Assembly: GCA_023456105.1 (NCBI GenBank) | Contig: JAEYAO010000084.1 | Location: 1 to 6,116 of the forward strand | Length of the DNA stretch: 6,116 nucleotides | Direction of reading: 5' to 3' | Source of the DNA: Pseudomonadota bacterium | GTDB lineage: Bacteria > Pseudomonadota > Alphaproteobacteria > Caulobacterales > Caulobacteraceae | Part shown: positions 1 to 5,354 of the stretch, in pieces | Layout of the letters: each line of letters starts with the position of its first letter | How positions within the stretch are numbered: the stretch's first letter is position 1 | Notes under the pieces: generated by a model | What the model saw: only the letters and a program-made list of their open reading frames with translations | What the model was told of the DNA's origin: nothing | Databases searched by the model: none | Position numbers and translations under genes: made by a program

Positions 1-54
1 CTGCTCCCGCAAGATCCCGATGATTTGCTCTTCCGTGAACCTTGATCGCTTCAT
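1..54 (-). CDS. IS3-family transposase OrfA, N-terminal part only
   Basis: Eighteen codons are visible, reading MKRSRFTEEQIIGILREQ, before the gene leaves the window. This matches the start of the OrfA at 485-751 (MKRARFTEEQIIGILRQN) and is typical of IS3-family OrfA proteins, the helix-turn-helix subunit that recognises the element's ends. The start is the ATG complementary to 52-54. It is the same subgroup as the second copy but clearly diverged at the DNA level, so the two are not recent duplicates. Whether the rest of the gene is intact cannot be seen. Confidence 0.8.
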   Translation of the reverse strand, partial: MKRSRFTEEQIIGILREQ

Positions 55-117
55 TCTGTCCGTCCTTCGTTGGGCGGACTCTAGCTATTCCTGGAGGAGT
101 TTCAGGGGGTCACGTCA
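1..117 (-). mobile_element. IS3-family element, left-end fragment (runs off window)
   Basis: This is the left end of an IS3-family insertion sequence lying on the minus strand and continuing beyond the left edge. Read from 117 leftwards, it begins TGACGTGACCCCCTGAAACT and reaches an orfA start at 54. The end resembles that of the second IS copy at 385: 18 of the first 25 bases match without gaps, and both have CTAGAGTCCG shortly before orfA. The exact outer boundary is uncertain because a 10-bp tandem repeat covers it, so position 112 or 127 is also possible. No target-site duplication can be tested because the other end is outside the window. Confidence 0.75.
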
Positions 118-127
118 GGTCACGTCA
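108..127. repeat. 10-bp tandem direct repeat GGTCACGTCA x2
   Basis: GGTCACGTCA occurs twice head to tail (108-117 and 118-127), exactly across the outer end of the left IS3 fragment. The first copy forms the IS tip if the end lies at 117; the second is then flanking DNA. It could be a small duplication made during insertion or repair, or a target chosen for its likeness to the IS end. Confidence 0.8.
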
Positions 128-180
128 AGCTCAGTTCCGTATTGACGGCGCCGTTCTTGGGGCACAGGAATGCTGACTGT
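118..180. other. Short unassigned spacer between IS fragments
   Basis: The stretch between the left IS3 tip and the recognisable orfB remnant shows no coding similarity I recognise in any frame. It may be original target DNA or degraded IS sequence. Confidence 0.4.
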
Positions 181-384
181 CATGCTTGCGCGGTGCTCCG
201 ACAGCATCGCTCAACCCAGAAAAAGACGCCGAGGGGGCGTGCCGACGAGGCTGCCCTGACGGCGGACACACCGCATTGACGACGACCTATGGCCGTTACG
301 GCTACCGCCGGATCACGGCGCTGCTGCGTCGGGCGGGCTGGTCGGTGAACGCCAAACGCGTTCAGCAGATCTGGCGACGGGAAG
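181..384 (+). pseudogene. IS3-family transposase OrfB, internal fragment with frameshift
   Basis: This is a remnant of an IS3 OrfB, the DDE-type catalytic subunit. Frame 1 from about 181 reads HACAVLRQHRSTQ and then RGRADEAALTAD. The frame then breaks near 268-273, where one base appears to be missing, and the protein continues in frame 3 from about 273 as TYGRYGYRRITALLRR and VQQIWRRE to 384. By family pattern these are roughly residues 25-90 of a protein of about 275 residues, before the catalytic core, so the DDE residues are absent. At 385 it is cut by the left end of another IS3 copy; an open frame seems to continue to 398 only because the IS tip is translated. The left boundary (about 178-185) is judged by where the resemblance fades. 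Confidence 0.8.
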
Positions 385-484
385 TGACTTGCCCCTGAGA
401 ATTTCCTCCAAGCTTGCACCGAAGATGCACCATCAAACTCCGGGATCAAACACCTAGAGTCCGGCCCTTGAACGGACGGATGGA

Positions 485-751
485 ATGAAGCGAGCAAGAT
501 TCACAGAAGAGCAGATCATTGGGATTCTGCGGCAGAACGAGGCGGGTGCGAAGGCGGGCGAGTTGGCGCGCAAGCACGGGGTATCCGAGGGCACGATCTA
601 CGCCTGTAAGGCCAAGTTCGAGGGGATGAGCGTGTCGGACGCCCAACGGCCTCGGGCGCTGGAGGACGAGAACGGCAAGCTGAAGCGCCTGCTGGCCGAC
701 GCCATGCTGGACAAGGCGGCGCTAAACGACCTGCTTTCAAAAAAATGGTAA
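485..751 (+). CDS. IS3-family transposase OrfA
   Basis: Complete 88-residue OrfA, the usual length for this subgroup. Residues 1-15 are the typical MKRARFTEEQIIGIL start. Residues of about 20-45 form the helix-turn-helix (AGELARKHGVSEGTIY), used to bind the inverted repeats. Residues of about 58-85 are a heptad-like stretch (LEDENGKLKRLLADAMLDKA) typical of the coiled coil that joins OrfA to OrfAB. The gene ends SKKW-stop after a run of seven A. In the family OrfA alone regulates and OrfAB, made by -1 slippage, is the transposase. Here OrfB is lost after its first codons, so only a DNA-binding OrfA could be made. It might still bind and influence related IS ends such as the one at 117. Confidence 0.9.
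   Translation: MKRARFTEEQIIGILRQNEAGAKAGELARKHGVSEGTIYACKAKFEGMSVSDAQRPRALEDENGKLKRLLADAMLDKAALNDLLSKKW
739..745 (+). promoter_or_regulatory. Programmed -1 frameshift site (A AAA AAA)
   Basis: Seven A residues precede TGG TAA at the end of orfA. In the orfA frame the codons are AAA AAA, so the site is an X XXY YYZ slippery heptamer. The orfB start (ATG at 745) lies in the -1 frame, as expected for IS3 elements that make an OrfAB fusion. The site is intact, but the product would leave the orfB frame within about a dozen codons. Confidence 0.75.
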
Positions 752-780
752 GGCCCGTCGCGCAACGCAAAGGCGTCGCT
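745..780 (+). pseudogene. IS3-family transposase OrfB, first codons only
   Basis: From the ATG at 745 the -1 frame reads MVRPVAQRKGVA, the normal beginning of OrfB in this subgroup. The frame then passes into sequence that encodes an IS110 transposase in a different frame, so the rest of OrfB is missing, including the whole catalytic core. The open frame to 1071 is an artefact of the join. The exact join cannot be fixed without a reference IS, but lies around 770-790. Confidence 0.65.
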
Positions 781-1257
781 CGGATCGACTACAGGTCCTG
801 GCGGCCCAGATCCATCAACTCGAACGCCGATTGTTGGCCTGGCATCGCCAGGACCAGATCAGCCAGAGGCTCGCTACCATTCCCGGCGTCGGGATCATCA
901 GCGCCACGGCCCTGTCGGCCAGCATCACCGATCCCTCCCTGTTCCGGTCCGGCCGGGAGTTCGCCGCCTTCCTGGGCCTGGTTCCCCGACAGAACTCTTC
1001 CGGCGGCAAGGATCGGCGGGGCCGCATCTCCAGGATGGGCGACGGCTATCTGCGCAAGCTGCTGGTGGTAGGAGCGACCTCGGTCATCCGGCGCGTCCGA
1101 ACCGGAGCCTCCCTGGCCTCGGCCGATAGGGTTCGCTCCCTGCTCGAACACAAACCCGCCCGCGTGGTCACCGTGGCCATGGCCACCAAGACCGTCCGCA
1201 TCGCCCTGAGCGGTCATGACCCAAGGAGACGTCTACAGGCCGCCCATTGCGGTCTGA
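777..1257 (+). pseudogene. IS110/IS1111-family transposase, C-terminal part, frameshifted
   Basis: Frame 3 encodes the C-terminal half of an IS110-family transposase. Landmarks are LQVLAAQIHQLERRLLAWHR (792-851), LATIPGVGIISATAL, FAAFLGLVPRQNSSGGK, GRISRMGDGYLRKLLVVGA and ARVVTVAMATKTVRIA. These make up the Transposase_20 region, which in this family holds the serine-containing catalytic domain. The N-terminal RuvC-like DEDD domain is absent, removed at the join with the IS3 fragment. Near 1203-1210 one extra base disrupts the frame: the expected ending AVMTQGDVYRPPIAV-stop follows in frame 1 and finishes at 1257. A G-to-A change there also turns the expected Trp codon into TGA in frame 1. 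The frame-3 extension to 1331 is therefore not native protein. The SSGGK...GRISRMGD pattern favours the IS1111 subgroup. It cannot be active. Confidence 0.85.
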
Positions 1258-1546
1258 ATGAGATCGCGGCGGCCACAAGGTCGTCGCCCCAAGCTGCAGA
1301 GGGACGAATGGGAATGACGGTGACGATCTGAACGCGGCCGCAAGCCGGGAAAACCCGAGGTGCTGTCGGAGCTTCGTGCTCGCTGGACTGAGAGGGACCC
1401 GACCCGCGGACTCCATCAGGGCCAGCGGTCATCCAGACCGCGTCAACAGGCCGGACAGATGACCGCACCCCGCAGATCACCCCCTCAAACCCAAACTTAC
1501 CTTTTGCAGATCAGGAGCCGTCCACAGATGACAGCACCCATCTGTG
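1258..1546 (+). mobile_element. IS110/IS1111 non-coding 3' tail (possible bridge-RNA region)
   Basis: About 290 bases follow the native transposase stop without a convincing gene; the frame that stays open from 1360 has no family resemblance here. It contains small hairpins: CGGG-AAAA-CCCG at 1346-1357 and GCGGTC-ATCCA-GACCGC at 1425-1441. It ends near a larger palindrome at 1523-1546. In IS1111-type elements a structured guide (bridge) RNA is encoded in a long non-coding end next to the transposase, so the size and position fit. The outer end is inferred from the palindrome and could be some tens of bases off. Confidence 0.4.
1523..1546. repeat. Perfect 8-bp inverted repeat, 8-bp spacer
   Basis: CACAGATG (1523-1530) and CATCTGTG (1539-1546) are exact reverse complements around ACAGCACC. 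The palindrome lies where the IS110 debris gives way to the hydrolase region. It could be a subterminal IS repeat, a palindromic insertion target or an operator. No T-run follows, so a terminator is unlikely. Confidence 0.7.
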
Positions 1547-1728
1547 AGATCAAAGAATCCGCTGCCCAGTCGAGCTCGCTCAAGGGCTTTGCCATCCACA
1601 CCAGCGCCGATTATGTGGTCACCTTTCTGTTCTGGGCCATCGGCTACGTGTGTGGAATCTGTCCGGCTGGTGCTATTGAGAGACGCGATGCTAGAGCCTC
1701 CGCAGTGCGCCGACTGGCGGGAAAACCG
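1547..1728 (+). other. Leader region before the hydrolase; no assigned gene
   Basis: No gene is recognised here. The hydrolase frame stays open through it and encodes a notable hydrophobic run, YVVTFLFWAIGYVCGI (1612-1659), unlike an esterase. This might be a scrap of a lost membrane-protein gene or chance. A weak purine-rich GGCGGGA (1716-1722) precedes the ATG at 1729 and is the best ribosome-binding candidate. No clear promoter is seen. Confidence 0.35.
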
Positions 1729-2652
1729 ATGACGAGTTTACGAGCGAAATTTCTGCTCGCAATCCTCCGTCTTGTGAACGCGCGAAAGGCGTTCACTGAC
1801 GGCGAAAACTTCCTTGCAGATGCGCTGGAGAAGCAGACGAACGGACCGGCGCTGCCTGGCCGGCGTCTGCTGCGCAAGTTCCTGATTCGGGACGAACAGA
1901 TCGCGGGGGTGCGAAGTTTTGTCGTGCAGCCGCGCGAGAACGCGTCGGCGCACAGGATCCTCTATCTTCATGGCGGCGCCTATGCTTGGGATCTGATTTC
2001 CGTGCACTGGAAGATCATCGAGGAACTCATCGCGCTCACCGGGGCCAGCGTCACCGTTCCGATCTATCCGCTGACACCGACGACGGGCTGGGAGGCGGCG
2101 CATGATGCGGTCAGGCGGGTCTATGGCCATCTGGCGGATAAGAGCGGCGCCGACACGATCACCATCATGGGCGATTCTGCAGGGGGTGGCCTTGCCCTGG
2201 CGGTCACGATGGCCTTGCGCGACGATGCACGCCCGATGCCGGGCTCCCTGGTGCTGTTCTCTCCCTGGCTCGACGTGAGCCTGTCCGATCCGGAACAACG
2301 CGCACTGGCTCCCCGAGATCCAATCCTCGCGCCGCCGGGACTTTTGGCGGCGGGAAGGGCCTATGCGAATGGTGTGTCCCCGCAGGATTCGCGCGTCAGC
2401 CCCCTGTTCGGTTCCTTCGACGGTCTACCGCCCGTCGCCATTTTATCCGGCACACGCGATCTCCTGAATAGCGACGCTCGTCGTGTCGCCCGCCGCGCTC
2501 CAAGGGTCGTACAGATGTTCGAGTATCCGGATATGCCCCATGTCTGGGTCGGCTTGCCTATTCCGGAGGCACATCAGGCCCTGCAGCAGGCCGCAAACTT
2601 CGTCGAGTTGAATACAGTCACTTCGCGCAGATCGTACCCTAGCGGCACGTGA
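1729..2652 (+). CDS. Alpha/beta hydrolase (HSL family, fold-3 esterase/lipase)
   Basis: A 307-residue serine hydrolase of the hormone-sensitive-lipase family, expected to cleave esters of short or medium acyl chains. There is no signal peptide, so it should be cytoplasmic. The oxyanion-hole motif HGGAY is at 81-85. The nucleophile elbow GDSAGG is at 148-153 with Ser150. SPWLDVSLSDP is at 178-188. The likely acid is Asp244 (SGTRDLLNSD) and the base His271 (DMPHVW). Length and motif order match the family; the Asp-to-His stretch seems a few residues short. The frame is open upstream to 1360, with in-frame ATGs at 1459 and 1528. I chose 1729 because family similarity starts there and the upstream part is IS-derived. 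It stands alone, with IS debris before it and a hairpin just after. The natural substrate cannot be told from sequence. Confidence 0.9.
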   Translation: MTSLRAKFLLAILRLVNARKAFTDGENFLADALEKQTNGPALPGRRLLRKFLIRDEQIAGVRSFVVQPRENASAHRILYLHGGAYAWDLISVHWKIIEELIALTGASVTVPIYPLTPTTGWEAAHDAVRRVYGHLADKSGADTITIMGDSAGGGLALAVTMALRDDARPMPGSLVLFSPWLDVSLSDPEQRALAPRDPILAPPGLLAAGRAYANGVSPQDSRVSPLFGSFDGLPPVAILSGTRDLLNSDARRVARRAPRVVQMFEYPDMPHVWVGLPIPEAHQALQQAANFVELNTVTSRRSYPSGT

Positions 2653-2663
2653 AGGGGCGATTT

Positions 2664-2682
2664 CGACAGAGTTTTTCTGTCG
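2664..2682 (+). terminator. Candidate hairpin after the hydrolase
   Basis: CGACAGA and TCTGTCG form a perfect 7-bp stem with a GTTTT loop, beginning 11 bases after the hydrolase stop. The position suits a terminator, but no uninterrupted T-run follows directly (TGGGCTGCTTTATCC), so intrinsic termination would be weak. It could instead be an mRNA-stabilising 3' stem or an old transposon end. Confidence 0.4.
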
Positions 2683-3005
2683 TGGGCTGCTTTATCCTGA
2701 CTTTTTAATCCGCCCAGCTTTGCTCTGTCCGGGTTGCCAGCGGGACGCTTCGCCTTGTCGAGGGCGGCGGCCGGGCGACATGCTTTGCCTTCCAGGGCAG
2801 GCCGCTTTGCACCTTCAGTTCAACACGTCGAACGAGAATGGAATTATCGCGGCGGGGCCGCTCGGGCTGGCGAGCATGCCGCCCCACCGATGTGGTCGCT
2901 AACTTGACCTACTGCCCTAGCGTACATGGTACTGCATCGGTCGCATAGGTTGCAGGGTCCAACTTGTTGTCCGTGGCGGTCACCTGTTCTGGGGCCAGCG
3001 GAGGT
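2683..3005. other. Long intergenic region, no gene supported
   Basis: I see no gene that I would defend. Two 60-codon open frames on opposite strands (2720-2902 and 2705-2887) lie over the same bases, are rich in Arg/Pro/Cys or Arg, and match no family I recognise. This is what chance openness in GC-rich DNA looks like. TTGACC at 2904-2909 resembles a -35 box, but no good -10 box lies at the right distance. The region separates the hydrolase from the TetR operon and may be decayed mobile or chromosomal sequence. Confidence 0.4.
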
Positions 3006-3049
3006 CTAGAGGCTCTAGGAGCCTAAAACGGAACGCTTTCGGACCGTTT
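3006..3049. promoter_or_regulatory. Nested palindromes before the TetR gene (candidate operator)
   Basis: Three inverted repeats are packed into 44 bases ending 14 bases before the TetR start. CTAGAG-G-CTCTAG (3006-3018) is perfect. AGGCTC-TAG-GAGCCT (3010-3024) is perfect and overlaps the first. AAACGGAACG...CGGACCGTTT (3026-3049) is a 24-bp imperfect palindrome in which 8 of 12 base pairs match. TetR repressors usually bind such palindromes just upstream of their own gene, so self-repression of the operon is the natural inference. Which palindrome is the operator cannot be decided here. Confidence 0.5.
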
Positions 3050-3062
3050 GCGTTGACAACCC

Positions 3063-3764
3063 ATGATGAAGGCGGCGACCAAGGATCTCGTGCTGCAGCC
3101 GCGCCCGGCCCAAGGCGGTCGGCCCACCCAGGACGTCGCCGCCAAGCTTGAGACTCACATCCTGAGCATCGCCCTTCAGCTTTTGTGCGCAAATGATCTG
3201 GAAGGCGCCACGATTGACGCGGTGGCCCAGGCCGCCCATGTGTCCAAGCGCACTCTCTATGCGAGGTTTCCGACGCGACAGGCCCTGTTTCTGGCTGTGT
3301 TGAACCACGCTGTGGAACTCCGGCTGGCGCCGCTGCGTCGGCCGGTGCTGGATGGAGACTGGCGTGCCGGGCTCGCCTCTCTGCTCTCGGAAATGCTCGA
3401 GGCGTCGGCGGAGACCGAACTCCGGGCCATCGAGCGCCTGCTGCTGTGGGCGCGGGATCACGATCCCGATCTGGTGCAATCCATGTTCGACCGTTCGAGC
3501 GCCCGGCCCGTGCGTGTCATCGCCACGATCCTCGGCGGGGCGGCGGATCGCCATGAGCTTGAGGCGCCCGACGTCGAGCGCATGGCCACCATTCTGTTTG
3601 AAGCCGCCGTCGTCGGCCCGCGTCGGCGGATGTTGTTCGGCGTCGACCCCAAAGAGACCGCCGAGGACCGTCGCCGCCATGTTGCCGCGGTGGTCGAGCT
3701 TTTACTGGGGGCCGCCTCGGCTCCTTCGCCTTTCCAACAGGAGTGTTCCGATGCCAACCTATGA
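3063..3764 (+). CDS. TetR/AcrR-family transcriptional regulator
   Basis: A 233-residue TetR-type regulator. The N-terminal DNA-binding domain covers about residues 25-75, with the signature ATIDAVAQAAHVSKRTLYAR then FPTRQALFLAVL at 49-80. The remaining helical part should bind a ligand and form the dimer, as is usual in the family. The ligand is unknown; its partner gene suggests a hydrophobic or isoprenoid-like substrate, but this is only inference. Palindromes just upstream suggest that it represses its own operon. The ATG at 3063 has a poor ribosome-binding site. A GTG at 3090, preceded by AAGGA at 3081-3085, is a reasonable alternative that keeps the DNA-binding domain whole. The 3' end overlaps the oxidoreductase start by 14 nt, so the two are probably translationally coupled. 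Length is slightly above the family average owing to an extended N-terminus. Confidence 0.88.
   Translation: MMKAATKDLVLQPRPAQGGRPTQDVAAKLETHILSIALQLLCANDLEGATIDAVAQAAHVSKRTLYARFPTRQALFLAVLNHAVELRLAPLRRPVLDGDWRAGLASLLSEMLEASAETELRAIERLLLWARDHDPDLVQSMFDRSSARPVRVIATILGGAADRHELEAPDVERMATILFEAAVVGPRRRMLFGVDPKETAEDRRRHVAAVVELLLGAASAPSPFQQECSDANL
3739..3743 (+). promoter_or_regulatory. Ribosome binding site of the oxidoreductase
   Basis: AGGAG lies 7 bases before the ATG at 3751, inside the end of the TetR gene. It fixes the oxidoreductase start at 3751 and rules out the longer open frame from 3352. Confidence 0.75.
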
Positions 3765-5334
3765 TGTCGCTGTCGTCGGCGCGGGCCATAACGCCTTGGT
3801 CAGCGCCTGCTATCTTGCCAAGGCGGGCAAGAAGGTGGCGGTGCTGGAACGCAGGCCGGTGATCGGCGGCGCGGCCTGCACCGAGGAAATGTTCGGCGGC
3901 TACAAGGTCGATATAGGCTCCTCGATCCATGTGCTTTTCCCGACCACGGGCATCATGGAGGACCTTGGTCTCGCCGAGCACGGTCTTGAATATATTGAGT
4001 TGGACCCATGGGGCTTTTACCCCATTCGGGGCACGGACAAGGCCATCACCTTCTACCGTAGCCTGGACAAGACCTGCGACAGCATTGCGGCGATCAATCC
4101 GCGCGACGCCGAAACATATCGCGAGTTCATGACCACCTGGGCCGACGTCCAGCGGCTGATATGGCCGGCGATGTCGGCGCCGCCCCAGATGGGACAGACG
4201 ATCGCCTCTGTGATCAAGGCGGCCTTCTCCCGACCCGGGGCGGTGCGCACCGCGCTCAAGGCCGACGACCTCGTGCGCCAGGTTCTGATCGATTCCACCC
4301 GGCTGCTTGAGGAACTGTTCGAGAGCGAGGAATTGAAGGCCGCCCTGGTCTGGCTGGGGGCGCAGAACGGCCCACATCCGGACGCGGCCTCCAGCGCCAC
4401 CATCCTGGGCCACTACGGCATGATCCACGAGGACGGCGCCTATCGCGCCATCGGCGGCTCGGGCATGGTCTCGGTCGCCCTGGGCCGCGCCTTCGAAGCC
4501 ATGGGAGGGACGATCCTGACCAATGCGGAGGTGGAAAAGGTTTCGAGCCTCTCCTCGGCCGGCGGCGCCCGCTTCGAGGTCCGCGCCGGCGACCAGACCG
4601 TGCAGGCCAAGACCGTCCTGTTTGGATGCCACGTCCAGACCGCCTTGTTGAAGCTGCTTGATCGCGATCTGGTCGAGCCGAACCTGGTGCGCCGGCTCGA
4701 GGCGCTGAAGGTGATGAATGGGTCGGGCTTCATGGTGCGCCAGGCGGTTTCGGAATTGCCGGCGTATGCGGGCCAGGCGCTCAACACCCGTGGGGTGGGC
4801 GAATGCCATCACGGCATGCAGTTGCTGTGTCCCACCGTCGACACCCTCACGCGATCGATGAACCTGGGCCGTGTCGGCCGCACGCCCGACTATCCGCCGG
4901 TGATGCAGATGAGCTTCACCGCCGTCGATCCCACCCTGGCGCCCGAGGGCAAGCACCTGCTCTACAGTTGGTCCTCCTATCATCCCTACCATCTCGACGG
5001 TGAGAACTGGGATGACATCGCCGAGCGCGAAGCCGACAAGATCTGGGACGTGGTCTGCGAATACACCCCCAACATGAAGGGCAAGCTGATCGATCGCTAC
5101 ATCCAGTCGCCGCTGGAGATCGAGCGCCGGATCGGCCTCGTCCAGGGCGACGTCACCCATCTGGAAATGAGCATGGACCAGATGTTCGGTTTCCGACCCC
5201 TGCCAGACCTGGCCGGTTACAAGACAACGATCGACGGCGTCTATCTGACCGGCGCCAGCACCCATCCGGGCGGCGGCGTGTGGGGCGCCAGCGGACGCAG
5301 CGCGGCCAAGGTGCTGCTCAAGGATCTACGATGA
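3751..5334 (+). CDS. FAD-dependent oxidoreductase, phytoene dehydrogenase-like (CrtI/CrtO/PYROXD2 type)
   Basis: A 527-residue flavoprotein of the phytoene desaturase/amine oxidase superfamily. The N-terminal Rossmann fold reads YDVAVVGAGHNALVSACYLA (4-23), a GxGxxA dinucleotide-binding motif, with the ribose-binding acidic residue Glu33 (VLERR) and IGGAACTEE at 38-46. The C-terminal FAD motif is DGVYLTGASTHPGGGVWGAS (495-514), followed by GRSAAKVL; this GASTHPGGG form is typical of CrtO- and PYROXD2-like proteins. DVTHLEMSMDQMFGFRPLP (467-485) is also characteristic. Length is normal. The family removes hydrogen from or oxidises isoprenoid or other hydrophobic substrates. No phytoene synthase or other carotenoid gene is in view, so a pigment role is unproven. 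It is coupled to the TetR gene upstream, and its TGA overlaps the ATG of a seven-codon remnant. The start is set by AGGAG at 3739. Confidence 0.9.
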   Translation: MPTYDVAVVGAGHNALVSACYLAKAGKKVAVLERRPVIGGAACTEEMFGGYKVDIGSSIHVLFPTTGIMEDLGLAEHGLEYIELDPWGFYPIRGTDKAITFYRSLDKTCDSIAAINPRDAETYREFMTTWADVQRLIWPAMSAPPQMGQTIASVIKAAFSRPGAVRTALKADDLVRQVLIDSTRLLEELFESEELKAALVWLGAQNGPHPDAASSATILGHYGMIHEDGAYRAIGGSGMVSVALGRAFEAMGGTILTNAEVEKVSSLSSAGGARFEVRAGDQTVQAKTVLFGCHVQTALLKLLDRDLVEPNLVRRLEALKVMNGSGFMVRQAVSELPAYAGQALNTRGVGECHHGMQLLCPTVDTLTRSMNLGRVGRTPDYPPVMQMSFTAVDPTLAPEGKHLLYSWSSYHPYHLDGENWDDIAEREADKIWDVVCEYTPNMKGKLIDRYIQSPLEIERRIGLVQGDVTHLEMSMDQMFGFRPLPDLAGYKTTIDGVYLTGASTHPGGGVWGASGRSAAKVLLKDLR

Positions 5335-5354
5335 AGGTCATCAAGACGCGCTGA
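5331..5354 (+). pseudogene. Seven-codon remnant of a coupled downstream gene
   Basis: ATGA at 5331-5334 joins the oxidoreductase stop to a new start that reads MKVIKTR-stop. ATGA overlaps are typical of coupled operon genes, so this may be the head of a third gene whose body was lost. The sequence after 5354 does not resume any recognisable protein in the three plus frames. Chance is possible, since any gene ending CGATGA gives an ATGA overlap. Confidence 0.35.

Larger units (their letters stand above)
385..780 (+). mobile_element. IS3-family element, left part (inverted repeat, orfA, start of orfB)
   Basis: The left inverted repeat begins TGACTTGCCCCTGAGAATTT at 385, immediately after the interrupted orfB remnant. 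A leader of about 100 bp follows with CTAGAGTCCG at 451-460, a complete orfA and the first codons of orfB. Recognisable IS3 sequence ends between about 770 and 790, where an IS110-type transposase takes over. The right inverted repeat and most of orfB are missing, so the element cannot move on its own. The tip lies inside another element's orfB, so this is a nested insertion. No duplicated target bases can be tested because the right end is gone. Confidence 0.75.

Noticed and set aside
745..1071. 108-codon open frame as a real protein
   Set aside because: Only the first dozen codons are OrfB; the rest is IS110 transposase sequence read out of frame.
2705..2902. Two opposite 60-codon open frames in the intergenic region
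   Set aside because: They lie over the same bases on opposite strands, lack recognisable motifs and have no convincing ribosome-binding site.
3053..3058. TTGACA as a -35 promoter box
   Set aside because: It lies only five bases before the TetR ATG, and there is no -10-like hexamer at the right spacing. It would matter only if translation began at a later codon such as the GTG at 3090.
3352..3750. N-terminal extension of the oxidoreductase frame
   Set aside because: It overlaps the TetR gene in another frame, is Arg/Ser/Pro-rich without similarity, and a good AGGAG precedes the internal ATG at 3751.
3517..5265. 582-codon open frame on the minus strand opposite the oxidoreductase
   Set aside because: It is an antisense shadow of a GC-rich gene with strong codon bias. 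Its protein is rich in His, Gly, Arg and Ala without any family motif, while the plus strand encodes a clear flavoprotein.
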